From Fratercula arctica (taxonomy: Eukaryota > Chordata > Aves > Charadriiformes > Alcidae), in the NCBI GenBank assembly GCA_947846985.1, contig CANTUZ010000021.1:984711-1048710 (forward strand): a DNA stretch of 64,000 nt. The letters are read 5' to 3'. Positions 33,121 through 44,480 of this stretch are shown here, in pieces. Numbering within the stretch: position 1 is the first letter of the stretch; each line of letters begins with the position of its first letter. The notes beneath the pieces are model-generated. The model was not told the DNA's origin. It saw only the letters and a program-made list of their open reading frames with translations, and did no database searches. The translations under genes and the position numbers were made by a program.

Positions 33121-34389
33121 CAAGGGGAGGGCAAACGGCACAGCAGCAGGGCATGGCAGGAAGGTTTGGAAGTCAAGCGCTTCCTATTTTCAGACTACTC
33201 TTATTTTCTCGAATATGTCTCATTGGAAACCTGGACATTTGAAATTAGATGTGGAAGGGAAGGGCACGGGGTTCTGCTGGATGCTCTCAGTTAGCAATAG
33301 AAAAGGAAAAGTCAGCTATCATGGCTACACTAGAGCCTCAGCTCAGAAACAGCAGCTCCATGGAGAGGGGATCCTGCCCTGGCTGAGCTCTCCCAGCACA
33401 GCTCCAAGGCTCTGATCTCACTGAGGTCTCTCAAGGGAAGGGGGAAAGCCCTCGCTGTACTGTCTCCAAGCTGGACATGAGCTCAGGCCGACCGATATTC
33501 AGGAGGGGAGATGGGCTTCGAAAATTTCCCCACTGGGCACAGCCCTTGTCAAAGAAAGAGGGTCTATACTGGACAGCCCTGTGGGACAGTAGCTGGCTTT
33601 GGGGGATGCTCTCTTCAATCCAGCGTCCCTTCTCTCCCAGGGACAGTTGCTGGGCTCAGACTGACATTCCAATGTGGGACATGAAGTTGTGTGTGGGCTC
33701 AAGTCCAAGGCAGTCATCAGCTCTTTGGCTTTCCTGTGTAAGCCACAGCGTCTGTCCTTCCACTCACAGCACAGCGATGTCAGGCTTCATGTTCCTTTCA
33801 TTCAGGACCTCTTTGATGCAAGGTCTCAGCCCCTGCCTGTGCCAGCACCAGGTTGATGGGCTACATAAGTCCGTCTGGCATTGACATGGACATGAGAGAG
33901 GGCCGTGTCCCACCCCAGGCACCACCAACACTGCATTGGAAACAGATACACCCGGGGTGGCCAGTACAAGGTGGGCAGGATTCCTCAGCCTTTCTCCTTG
34001 CCCAGAAAGCAATTCCCATCCTTTGAACTCTCTAGCACTGGGGAGCGCAGCTGCGTCCTGGCCTGGAGAGGCAGGGAGCGGGGACTGCCAGCCATGCTGA
34101 GGAACTCTCAGCATTGTCACACTGAATTCAACTAAGGATCAAGGCTGGAGTGGATCCATCCTTGTTGTGGCCTGAAATGGGCAGCAGCAGAGCGTGAGCT
34201 CTGCAGGGGCAGGAGAAGGAGGTGTCAGGAGGCAGGGGCTGCATTTCAGTGCCTCTTCCCTGGACACATCTCCAGCAGGCTGGTGCCATCACTGCTCAGC
34301 TGTACCCGGGCTCCTTCTGACCCTGGGAACCTGCTGCTCTGTGGTGCTCATGGACAGAGCAGTGGACAGTATCCCTGCCACAACCAGCA
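33121..34389. other. Intergenic
   Basis: No gene recognised. From about 34310 the sequence ('CTGCTGCTCTGTGGTGCTCATG') matches 50975-50995 and belongs to the recurrent keratin-upstream block. Confidence 0.45.
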
Positions 34390-34620
34390 CATGCCCTCTT
34401 GAGGAGTGACACACAAGGACACATACACACAGGCTCAGGCACGCTGGCATGGAATCATGCACAAATTTGAGCTCCTGCATGTATTCATAAAAACCTGGCT
34501 GCTCATAAGTACACAAAAGACAAGAACACACATAGGAACACCACTGTGCTGAGGACCCCTGGGAACTGGGCAGTATTAGGCAGGGTGGGCTCAAAACCTG
34601 GCAGCGCAACACATACATCT
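34390..34620. repeat. CA-rich low-complexity block upstream of K3
   Basis: ACACACAAGGACACATACAC and similar tracts; homologous to 51030-51190. Confidence 0.6.
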
Positions 34621-34789
34621 GGGGAAGCAAGAGTAAGTGACCATTGGGGTGACATGAGGAAGGAAGGACAGAAAAGGACATGGCCCATCCTCATACATGG
34701 GAGCCCATGGTGTCTAGCTAAGGATGGCTGGAGCTTCTTCCTGAGACCTGCACTTAAACAGCCCCAGCAGAGTGACCCAGACTTCTGTC

Positions 34790-35132
34790 ACCTGCTCTGA
34801 ACCCTTCCGGCACTTGAGCTGAGTCTTCTGATTGCACTGCTGCATTCCTGCCCTGGAAATCCTGGGGCCTTTCATCCCAGTGATCACAGGAAGCCTTCAC
34901 TGAGGAATGGGCATGGAACAAACCTGGAAATGAAAAGGCAGCAGTGTTGGAAACCAAAGCACAGCCCATATCATTAGCTGCGATGGTTTGCATTCAAGAT
35001 GAGCTTGTGCAAAAATTGTTACCTGTGCAAAGGGTGCCTCTGGTGCTGCGGCAATGAAGGGCAGGTATAAAAGCCAGCCCAAGTCCCTGCTCTCTCATCC
35101 ACTTCTCTGACCTCCTTCTCCTTGGGAACCAG
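34790..35132 (+). promoter_or_regulatory. K3 promoter and non-coding exon 1
   Basis: TATAAAAG at 35066-35073; exon 1 about 35096-35132, donor ACCAG|GTGAGT (intron from 35133), acceptor CTCCCAG ending 35491. Upstream homology with K1, K2 and K4 includes GATGGTTTGCATTCAAGATG at 34982-35001. Confidence 0.82.
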
Positions 35133-35514
35133 GTGAGTCTGCAGCTCCTTCTCCTTCTTTTCCTAATTGAGATCTCTCCTTGATGGACCTCTCAGCTGAT
35201 GTTGGCTCTGGCCTGTGCTGGGGCTTGGATGTTCTTGTCATGATAGAGGGCAGAGGGGTGAGCGTCTGCTTAGTGAGTGGCTGGGATGTGGCAGAGGGAT
35301 CTTTTGTTTTGTGGACTAGGAAAGACCCTCCATGGTCCAGGCTGCTCTTTGTAGGGAAATAAGGACCATGTGGCTCCGGGCTGAGCTTTGAGCTCTCCAC
35401 TCAGTAGTGACCTTAGATTCTTTGTGACAGGGAAACAAGGCTGCTTCTCACACACCCATGTGCTCTTCACTATCCATATCCTCTCTCCCAGGTGCACCTC
35501 CAAACCCTTGTAGA

Positions 35515-35817
35515 ATGTCCTGCTACAACCAGTGCCTGCCCTGCCGGCCCTGTGGCCCGACCCCACTGGCCAACAGCTGCAATGAGCCCTGTGTCAGGCA
35601 GTGCCAGAACTCCTGCGTCGTCATTGAGCCCCCACCTGTGGTGGTGACCCTGCCTGGCCCCATCCTCAGCTCCTTCCCACAGAACACCGTTGTGGGATCC
35701 TCCACCTCCGCTGCTGTTGGCAGCATCCTCAGCTGTGATGGAGTGCCCATCACCTCTGGGTGCTGTGACCTCTCTGGCATTTCCAGCCGCTACTATGGCA
35801 GAAGGTCCTTCCTCTGA
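35515..35817 (+). CDS. Feather beta-keratin K3, 100 aa, lacks the C-terminal Cys cluster
   Basis: Same family and exon layout. Begins [20 protein letters not shown], with core [20 protein letters not shown] and [19 protein letters not shown] at the end. Compared with K2, the last codons TGC CCC CCC TGC TAA became TCC TTC CTC TGA TAA: the terminal Cys codon is now a stop and the old TAA follows it, while two other C-terminal Cys are Ser and Tyr. It has 11 Cys against 14 in K2. The loss of the terminal cross-linking residues may mark functional divergence or early decay. Promoter, splice sites and poly(A) signal look intact. Confidence 0.92.
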   Translation: MSCYNQCLPCRPCGPTPLANSCNEPCVRQCQNSCVVIEPPPVVVTLPGPILSSFPQNTVVGSSTSAAVGSILSCDGVPITSGCCDLSGISSRYYGRRSFL

Positions 35818-36152
35818 TAAAGATGCTGGGAAAGCCCCAGGGAGACACCTCAAGCAACTCAAAACATGATGCTGGGTAAAGGATCGAGGTTCAGGATGTG
35901 TTTGCAGTGTAGCTGAAGAGCTTTGCTTTTCTCTCCCTTTTCTTTGACTGGCATCAGTTCCCCTTGGCAGCAAGGTGCCACTAATGCCAGCCTGGTTGGG
36001 GACCTTCTGTCTCCTCTCCCTCTATGGGGCAGGCAGACAGACAGCATGCAAGAGCTTCTCCATGGTCAAGGACCACAGAGTCTCCGTGGCTGCCAGGGCT
36101 CCATGGACTGACAGCCCACCCCTGGAGTGACTTTGTTTCCCTCCTTGGACTC

Positions 36153-36158
36153 ATTAAA
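36153..36158 (+). terminator. K3 poly(A) signal ATTAAA
   Basis: ATTAAACTTCTGCTGCATTC, 336 bases after the stop, matching the sister genes. The downstream flank continues to the gap at 36435. Confidence 0.7.
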
Positions 36159-36434
36159 CTTCTGCTGCATTCAAGCCTGGCCTCCCTGTGGTCCTTCCCT
36201 CTGTGGACACTCCCCAGGCTGCCAAAGGAGAAAGGTGTTGCTCTGGGGTGGAAGGGGGTGAGGGCACAAGGAGACCCATCTCCATTGTCAGAGGAGTGGG
36301 AGGTTGGGACAGCCTGCAGGGGCTCCTCTTTTGAGCACCATCCCTTAGAGCTGAGGAACATGACCTGATCTGCTCTGCTGCCAGTGACCATCAGGCCTTG
36401 CCTTGCTGTTATCTCTGCCCACAAATGCCCAGGA

Positions 36435-36933
36435 NNNNNNNNNNNNNNNNNNNNNNNNNNNNNNNNNNNNNNNNNNNNNNNNNNNNNNNNNNNNNNNNNN
36501 NNNNNNNNNNNNNNNNNNNNNNNNNNNNNNNNNNNNNNNNNNNNNNNNNNNNNNNNNNNNNNNNNNNNNNNNNNNNNNNNNNNNNNNNNNNNNNNNNNNN
36601 NNNNNNNNNNNNNNNNNNNNNNNNNNNNNNNNNNNNNNNNNNNNNNNNNNNNNNNNNNNNNNNNNNNNNNNNNNNNNNNNNNNNNNNNNNNNNNNNNNNN
36701 NNNNNNNNNNNNNNNNNNNNNNNNNNNNNNNNNNNNNNNNNNNNNNNNNNNNNNNNNNNNNNNNNNNNNNNNNNNNNNNNNNNNNNNNNNNNNNNNNNNN
36801 NNNNNNNNNNNNNNNNNNNNNNNNNNNNNNNNNNNNNNNNNNNNNNNNNNNNNNNNNNNNNNNNNNNNNNNNNNNNNNNNNNNNNNNNNNNNNNNNNNNN
36901 NNNNNNNNNNNNNNNNNNNNNNNNNNNNNNNNN
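36435..36933. other. Assembly gap (N run)
   Basis: 499 bases of N, cutting the K3 downstream flank. Confidence 0.99.
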
Positions 36934-38626
36934 GACTAGACTGAAGATGCAGTCCACTATTAGTGTATCCAAACTATCCTCCAAAACTGGGGAAGAGTCC
37001 CCGATGATCTTCTTCTGCCACTCACTGCTCTGCCAGACATAAGCGCCTGCACCCACCCCTGCAGAGGAAGGGGGAGGGACTTGATACACACCCGCCTCTG
37101 CTTTGCTCCAGGGACTGCCTGGATGGAGACAGGAGGCTCCTGTCTGAACCATGACAGCTGAACCCAGGTGTCTGTCAGTCTCTCCCCACAGCTCCACTTT
37201 CTCTCTCCTTCTCCCACAGAAAGAGCACGTTCCTCAAGAGAAAGATCTCTGTGAACAGCACCTGCTGCAGACATAATCCCTCGCTCTGGCAGGAGGCTGA
37301 CACCCCAACACAACCCTGTGCTATACAAACAGCCCTTCTCCGCCCTCTCACATACGCACATTACCAACCTCCGGCAGCCTGTGCTACCCTGACAGCCACT
37401 CTCCACCACCTACGCAAGCACAATGAAAACCCTCTTTTAATCCCTTCCAATGAAGGCCAGGAATACTCGGCTTGGAGCTCTCCTTTACTACTCTGCTAGG
37501 AGCCTTTCCTGGCACAGGGAACAGGAGCTGTAAAGCTTCAACTTGTCAGCACAGCAGCTCCCATTCACAGCCCTCCTTCCCCACAGCTTTCAGGACCAAA
37601 TGTTTCAGCTGAGGTTTGTGGCAGGAGGATGGGAAGTCCAGCTGACACAGGGGATAGGCATGAACCTTTCCCAGTCTTCCTCTGGAGTCAATCAGGTTGG
37701 GTGTCCAGAAGTCCCCCACCCTCCCCTTGACTCCTTCATGAGGAGCACCCAAAAGGCCCTGCCCCAGAAGGCAGGCGATGGCTGAGCCCATAGATACGGG
37801 GACGCGGATGTATTACAGCAGCTGGGCTCTGGGGCTGCAGGGAGGGAGATTCAGGTCCCTCTGGCTACTGCGTGTCCGATTAAATTACCAGCAGTGGGGA
37901 CAGAGGTCCCTACTTCTCTGCTACTCAGAGAAACTCCCTAGATTTGGCAGCGGGAGGGTCTTTGAGCCTGCCCACCTGCCGGCTGCTTACTTTCTTCAGC
38001 TGCATGTTGCGTCTGGCTGAGACGGACTTAGTTTTCCCCATAAGCAGCGCTTAAAAGTGCACTCATAGTGTTTTTTCCACCAAATTTTCTCCCCCACTGT
38101 CCTGCTGAGAACCGGAGTGATAGAGTGGCTTGGTGGGCATCTGGCAGCCAGCCAAGGTCAACCCACCACAAGCTGGGAGGGCAGAGCCTCTCATGGACAC
38201 AGCCAGCATACAGGCAACCACTGGGGCGTCACGGCTCCTGGACTCTGCACCCTCATGCCCTGGATGGGCATGAAGATGGCGTCCTGTCCTCTCCGAGGGG
38301 AGGAGGTATTTCCCAAACATCCTGGGGAGAAAGGAGGGGAAGAGAAGTCCCGTGCCCGGAGTGCCCTGTCAAGGGTGCTTGACTAAGAAGTGAGAGCAGC
38401 CCTGGAAAACATGTTGGGCAGTGCTGGAGCAGTGCCTCCTGGAAGGGTGGGCACAAGGGCTTGCCCTGGACTGCAGCACGGCCCTGGGGAGGACATGGGC
38501 AGAAGGCCCTTATGTTGATGGGGGAAAACGGAGTTTGGCGTTCCTGTCTGCTGGGCCCTGAAGGAAAGCAGAATTTCCTGGTGGCCAGGGCCGAGTGTTG
38601 CTGCTGTGCCCTGAGGTAAGCATTTC
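36934..38626. other. Intergenic
   Basis: No gene or repeat recognised. A V-like reading was considered at 37000-37250 and 37795-37840 and rejected. Confidence 0.4.
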
Positions 38627-38930
38627 ACAGTCTCACACAATTGTTGAGGCTGGGAAGGCACCTCTGGGGATCACCTGCTCCAATGGCCCTGCTCAAGCAG
38701 GGTCAGCTAGAGCATGTTGTCTAGCACTACGTCCAGACAGGTTTTGACTGTCTCCACAAATGAAGACTCCATGACCTCTCTGATCAACCTGTTCCAGTGT
38801 TTGACCACCCTCCCAGCAAAAAGGTTTTTCTTTAGTTTCAGATGGAATGTTACGTGCTTCAGGTTTTGCCCCTTGCCTCTCATCCTGCCAGTGGCACTCC
38901 TGAGAGGAGTCTGGCCACACAAGCCAGAAG
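38627..38930 (-). repeat. CR1 3' fragment
   Basis: TTTCACAGTCTCACACAATT (decayed terminal repeats), then GGCTGGGAAGGCACCTCTGG and the ORF2 C-terminal tail on the minus strand (WNRLIREVMESSFVETVKTC). Confidence 0.88.
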
Positions 38931-40079
38931 CTCTCCGCTTGCTGGTGCCCCTGGATCTCGGGATGCGCTACGCTGTCCTTTGATGACCTGCTGCCTGGAA
39001 AGGAGGGAAAACATGAAACATCCATAGGAATGATGGAGATCTTGGCATGGCAGACAAGGCACCAGGGAGGAATATGACTGGCAGAGAAAGAGAATCCCCT
39101 GTGCACATGGCTCCAGGCTGATGCCACACGGCTGCTTCCCTACACCCCTCACAAACCTCTCAGCGGTACCTAAATGGGGTAGAGCTCAGTGCTGCCAGAG
39201 CAGGGAGGCAGCAGGTCTGAGGGAGGTGGCTTAAGGACAGGTTGCAACAAATGCAGGTAGTGGTGTTTCCAGGAAAGTAAGCCTCCTGGGAAAGGGAGGC
39301 TGGCGGCAGCCTGAAAGCACTGACAACGGGAGTCAACGGGACTTGGCAGGAATCACACTGGAGGAGTCAGAGCATGCAGCTGCAGCTTCTCCAGATGAAC
39401 GGCTTCATTCATCAAATGCCAAACGATGTTGGGAGGATACTTACTCTTAAGGAAAACTTCTTCAGAGCAGAACCTGTGGGTGGTTTCCCCTGTGTGGTGA
39501 TGCCCGTTGATGCTGGATTTCCCCTCTCGTCCCCAAGCCATGGAGAAGCCAGCTCTCCTGCGTCTCAACCAAGGTCAAAAGCCAGGGAACCATTGTTTCC
39601 AGGCAGTCCCTCGTTTGAGGCTTGGAGCGGGAGCTTATGCCATGGCTGAATTCCCACAGTGCTGCTGGCAGTGAGCCTCCTCGGCCCTTCCAACATTGGG
39701 GCTGTTTTCTGATGCCATTGGCTACAGCCTTGATGGCACCTTCCTTCTCCCAGCCTCCCCAGGCCCTCATTCCTTTTCCATTGCTCCTGGCTCTGGACAA
39801 TGGTCCGCTGGCGGGAGAGGGCTACCCCATCACTGCAGACCAACAGAACCCTGCAAATTCAAAAGCTTTTACGTGGGCCAGGAGAAGGGACCCTGGGAAG
39901 CAGCTCAGCCTCTCAAGGCTGCCTGGAGGCAGCGGGGGAAAGTTTTGTCCAGGGTTTGAGGTCCTCCTCTGTGAGACTCGAGTGCTGTGGCCCTGTCTGT
40001 GTCCCCTCAGACAATGAGGGGGGCACTGTTGTAGAGGGATGGCACTACGGGCCTTAGGAACTGGTTGGGGCAGGCGTGA
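38931..40079. other. Intergenic
   Basis: No gene recognised. Confidence 0.4.
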
Positions 40080-40400
40080 TGTCAGGCACAACTATGTACA
40101 CGCACGCATGCACTGACACAGACCCAGCACGCACAAGCGCGCACAAGGATAGAAAAAGTTGCACAGACGCAAGCAGACGGCCACAAGGACACAGACGCAT
40201 GTGGACACAGACACAACCACTCCCACCTGTGCAAAAAAATAGACATGTACACAGAAACATGATCTCACCAGAGGCACACAGGTGTGTGCACACACAAGCA
40301 CACAAGCACATGGATGTGCATGCAGACAATCGCACAGACTGGTACACAATCACCCTCCCACACGCGGTATTGCAGGCGAGCACACGGGGGCAGAGATAAT
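40080..40400. repeat. CA-rich low-complexity block upstream of K4
   Basis: Irregular CA/CACACA tracts (e.g. GTGTGTGCACACACAAGCAC at 40282). Open frames here are repeat products. Confidence 0.75.
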
Positions 40401-40589
40401 AGCAAGGGGATGTGACTGAGGAGCTGCTGGGGACCTCCCTGCCAGAGCAGAAGTAAGGCACTCCAAGCAGGACAGATGCAGAGGCAGCGTTTCCGGAGGG
40501 GTCTCAGGGACTGTCCAGAGAGAGGCAGAGGCCAAAGAGGCTGGTAACTTCTTCCTGAGGGCAGCTGAAGGTGAACAACAGCTGAAAGC

Positions 40590-41120
40590 CTGAAGTGCAG
40601 CCCACATCTCAGCCACTGATCGTTGGAGTGAGGCAGGAGGGAAGGGAAGAGGAGGGCAGGGCACATACTCACAGGACGCCTTGGGGGACAAGTCAAGGAT
40701 TGCAGGGCTGTGAGCACCTGGGCCTTTCCTGTCAGCAGGATCATTAAAAAACCCACCAGAGTGCCCCAGGCTGACATCACCTGCCTCCACTGGACCCCTC
40801 AGGTACTTTGTGTCGTCTGCCTACGCTGATGCATCCTTGCCCCGGAAATCATGGGGCCTCTCGTCCCGGCACTCAAAAGAAGCATCCGTGAGGAAATGGG
40901 CATGTCATAACCAGGAGATACAAAGGCAGCGTAGAAGGAAACGGCAGCACATGCCATGTCATTACCTGGCAGGTTTCCGTTCACGAGGAGCATGGAAGGA
41001 AATTGTTGCTTATGCAGCAGCTGCCCTTGGGCCCTGAGGCCATGTGAGGCCAGTATAAAAGCCAGCCTAACTTGTCGCTCTCTCATGCGCTTCTGCCACC
41101 TCCTTCTCTTTGGGAACCAG
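40590..41120 (+). promoter_or_regulatory. K4 promoter and non-coding exon 1
   Basis: TATAAAAG at 41054-41061; exon 1 about 41084-41120, donor ACCAG|GTGAGT (intron from 41121), acceptor CTCCCAG ending 41475. The flank is homologous to that of K2 (15745-16206). Confidence 0.82.
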
Positions 41121-41496
41121 GTGAGTTGGAGCTCCCTTTCACCCCCACCTCCGCTAGGACAAGGTCTGGCCTACAAGCTGACACCTGCTCCTTGGTCTTA
41201 TGTTACTGGTCTGAGATCTTGGTCGTGGGAGAGGGCAGAGGAGAGATGGTCTGTCATGGAGAAAGGCTGAGGCTGGGCTGAGGTGGCTCTTTGCTACAGG
41301 CTAGGCAGAAGGACCCCTGGGCCTGGCTGCTGGGCTCAGGCAAAGGATCCCTTGCTCTTCCCTGCACAGCCTTCACCTCCCCCCCCCAGCAGGTGTCTTG
41401 GCTTCCTTTTGGTGGGGTTGTAGGCTCTTCCTCAACTGTCCCTGTGCTCTGCTTCCTTCCTGACCTCTCTCCCAGGTGCACCTCTGACCCAGAGAC

Positions 41497-41835
41497 ATGT
41501 CCTGCTCCGAGAAGTGTGAGCCATGCAGGCCCTGCTGCCAGCCCTGCTGCACGCCCTGCCAGCCCTGTGGCCCGACCCCACTGGCCAGCAGCTGCAATGA
41601 GCCCTGTGTCAGGCAGTGCCAGAACTCCTGCGTCGTCATCGAGCCCCCTGCTGTGGTGGTGACCCTGCCCGGCCCCATCCTCAGCTCCTTCCCGCAGAAC
41701 ACCGTTGTGGGATCCTCCACCTCCGCTGCCGTGGGCAGCATCCTCAGCTGCAACGGAGTCCCCATCAACTCTGCCTGCTGTGACCTCTCCTGCATTACCA
41801 GCTGCTACTGTGGCAACAGATGTCAGCCCTGCTAA
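41497..41835 (+). CDS. Feather beta-keratin K4, 112 aa, Cys-expanded N-terminus
   Basis: Same family. The N-terminal arm is expanded with Cys-Pro units ([18 protein letters not shown] and on to [13 protein letters not shown]), eight residues longer than K1. The core [20 protein letters not shown] is unchanged, and the C-terminal arm is [20 protein letters not shown] then GNRCQPC. It has 21 Cys, the highest here, which predicts heavy disulfide cross-linking. ATG 41497 is 21 bases into exon 2. It is the most diverged of the four outside the core, and may represent an older or specialised member. The antisense open frame (41254-41871) is a shadow. Confidence 0.95.
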   Translation: MSCSEKCEPCRPCCQPCCTPCQPCGPTPLASSCNEPCVRQCQNSCVVIEPPAVVVTLPGPILSSFPQNTVVGSSTSAAVGSILSCNGVPINSACCDLSCITSCYCGNRCQPC

Positions 41836-42200
41836 AGCTGCTGGCAACGGCCCCAGGCAAGGACCTCCCAAGACCTCAGAACGCGGTGCTGTACAGGAGA
41901 TAGAGCACTGGATCCTTGTATTTAGAATAGCTCTTCATCCCTGGCTTCCCCTGCAAAGGGTGGCTGGAACTGTGCAGCCTGGGCTGTGTGTAAGCTGACC
42001 TATGCCTACTTTTCCTTCTTCCACTCTCTTCACTCTCTCTTTCCTTTTCTGGCACCTTTTTTCCAATGCCAGCCTAGTGGGGACTTGTTGGTCTCCCTCC
42101 CTCTTCATGGCAGGCAGACATACCCTGCAGGAGCTCCACTGCATCTTACTGGCTGCCCCTGGTGCTCCCTGCCAGCCACCTCCTTTTCTTCTTTAGACTC

Positions 42201-42206
42201 ATTAAA
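42201..42206 (+). terminator. K4 poly(A) signal ATTAAA
   Basis: ATTAAAGTTTTGCTGCATCC, 366 bases after the stop. Confidence 0.7.
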
Positions 42207-42219
42207 GTTTTGCTGCATC

Positions 42220-44149
42220 CAAGCCTGGGCCTCTGAGTCCTCCTTCCTTCTGTGGCAACTCTTTCAGTCTGCTCGGGAAAAAAGGTGGCTTTTTGGAGAG
42301 GAGTAGCTTAGGTACAAAAGAGGACCCTTCCTCATGCCCAGAGGAAGGAGAGGGTAGGAGTCACTGTGCCGGGTTGTCTTTTGTGCCTTGCCCCTTGGAG
42401 CGGTGGCATACGTTCCTGGCTGCTCCACAGCCACTGGCCTTGCTGCGTCTCTTCCCGGATGGGCCTGGAGCACTGGGCCCCGGAACATGTTCTGTGGATG
42501 GGGAGTCCTGTCACTGCTGCCCTCGAGGGAGGAGCACGTGGCTGTGGGAGGCCAATCAATGAGGTCAGCAGCCCCTCTGGCTCTTGGGCAACACATGTCC
42601 TCTAGTTCTGGATGCAGCTGTGCTGCGGGAGGAGGTATGAATACAGGATGGCTCCAAAGGGTGGCAGCAGTGAGGACTGAGAGACCATAAGACCTGGGGA
42701 CAGACCACAGTCTCATCTCCACCTTCCCCTCCCCTCCATTACCAGGTCTAGGCTCCATGGCCAGCGCACAGGCAGATGCGCACAGGCTACCTCATACAAC
42801 ACCTGGCAGGGTCCAGCTGTGGTCCAGACGTGCAGAGCTGAGGTAATTCACAAGTTAGTACTGGTATCAGCCACAAAATGGAGTCCCCACTCCCAACAGC
42901 CTATGGGCCACTGTAGCTCCAGGAAAGCACCCAGTGCGTGGAGACCCATGGGTGCTCTGTGGTACTTTATCTCCTCCGAGCCTGGGGCAGCTTTTCTGGC
43001 CCTCTAAGATTGCACCACTGCCAGATCCCAGCTCTGTCCCAGAAAAGCTCATCCAAATGTGAAGTGGGCTGATGAAGGCGTCGAGGCGCTGACCCCACCT
43101 TCCCCGTTGTCAAGGTCTGTGTAAGTCCAGCTCTGCAGGCCCTGAGTGCCACAAAGCATCTGCTCCCTGCGTAGCCCTGCAGGAAATCCCCACTTTCTGG
43201 CCATCACCCCACCATTTACAGGTAGATGGTGGCTGGGCAGATGACAGCAGCGCACTGAGCGTCCCCATAGCAACTTGGGCTCTCTGCAACCCAATGAATC
43301 TCTGCCTTCTCGCGGCTTGTTTCAGGTGTCCATCTTCCCCAAGTATGTGCAAACGACCTGTGGCTTCGCTATTAATGTCAACATTGAAGTATGCTTCTCA
43401 GTGAGACTTAAAAATTTCTTTTAAGAAGTCAGCCTTCAGCCCTGGGTAATGCTCTAAATCTTGGCATCCCTCAGGTATCCAAGGTCTCCTGGGTGCAGAA
43501 AAGGAACTCATGAAGGCACCGCTGGTCTCAAACTAACTGCTTTAGCCCACAGTGCCCCGTGGACCATGTGAGGTCCACATGATCTAAACACTTGTCACCC
43601 TCAGGCAATCACCATCTCCCAGGTGCAGAGGAAGAACTCCTGAAGGGACCACTGGGCTTGAAATCAGGGCTCAGGCAATGCTCCCCTCGCTCTCCTCCTG
43701 CCTGTGGTTCTGGGCAGTGGCACTGTCCGTACTCACCATGCAGGCAGAGGGCACCACCTTCTCACTGTGCCGAGAGACCAAGGCCTCACTTCTTCGTCTT
43801 CTTCTCTGAGACCTGCAAGCAGTGGCACGGGGTGATGCATCAGCGCCGGGGCATCTCCATCTCCTCACCCTCTCTGGGACACCGGAGCCTTGTTTCACAG
43901 GGAATCTTTCCTCCAACAAACCTCAAATACGGACAGGATCTGCAGCAACAGAGCGGAGGGCAGGTACGTGCCACCGAGGTAGGACACCTCTCCCCAGGCT
44001 AAGCTTTGCTGGCTGGAGTGCCAGGCTGAGTGGAAGGAAGGCACAGCCCCTGAGGCTGTACTCAGGGACCCAGGAGCCATCCAAGATGACAGGGAATTGC
44101 AAGGGGGATGTAATGTTCTCAGAGTGGCTCCTTGGGTCCCTCACCCCGC
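42220..44149. other. Keratin downstream flank and unassigned sequence
   Basis: 42220-42950 is the duplicated downstream flank. 43470-43670 contains two diverged copies of a ~140-base segment ('CTGGGTGCAGAAAAGGAACTC' and 'CCAGGTGCAGAGGAAGAACTC'). No gene recognised. Confidence 0.5.
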
Positions 44150-44480
44150 CGGAGGTGTCCTCATCCAAGGCACTACAGGCTGTTCTCTGCAGGCTCTGGG
44201 CAATGGCAAAGCAGGGACCTTGGGCGCAGCACGGCTCCCCTCTGGGGGCACCCTGGCAGGAGGTGACAGGCATTATTGCACAGTGGGATCCACACGGAGC
44301 TGAGGTGCGTGCTGAGACCAACGCTCCTCTTTGTGTGTGAAAAAGTCAGAAAATTACCCCCGAGCCCCAAGAGCAGAGCTTCTGGAAATGACTCGGGGGG
44401 AAAGTGAAGGAAGAAGTGAGGAAGAGAAAATATTTGTTCTTATCTTGCCTGAAAAACTCCCTCTTGGTTCTGCCCGCTCT
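44150..44480. pseudogene. Rearranged remnant of a V-segment 5' region
   Basis: 44296-44480 aligns with the 5' flank and start of V1 (20176-20395) and V2 (26130-26330): GAGGTGCGTGCTGAGACCAA here, GAGGTGCATGCTGAGACCGA at V1. The start codon CAT (ATG on the minus strand) is CGT (ACG). Left of it, 44150-44310 is homologous, but in inverted orientation, to 19330-19470 in the V1 leader intron (minus-strand CACCTCAGCTCCGTGTGGAT against plus-strand CACCTCAGCTCAGCGTGGAT). No V exon was found. It is a broken, inverted relic. Confidence 0.55.

Noticed and set aside
32489..33294. Repetitive Ser-Ser-Pro-Leu-Leu or Arg-Gly-Glu-Glu frames
   Set aside because: Translation of the CTCCT microsatellite, as at 60515-60783.
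36384..37197. Long frames across the second gap
   Set aside because: Artefacts of the N run.
37000..37250. Minus-strand frame with WVQLSWFRQEPPVS, considered as a V segment
   Set aside because: No paired cysteines, no RSS and no leader; the resemblance is limited to one Trp-containing stretch.
37795..37845. ACGCGGATGTATTACAGC, resembling the end of a V exon (TAMYYC)
   Set aside because: The cysteine is absent, no heptamer or nonamer follows, and no upstream framework is readable.
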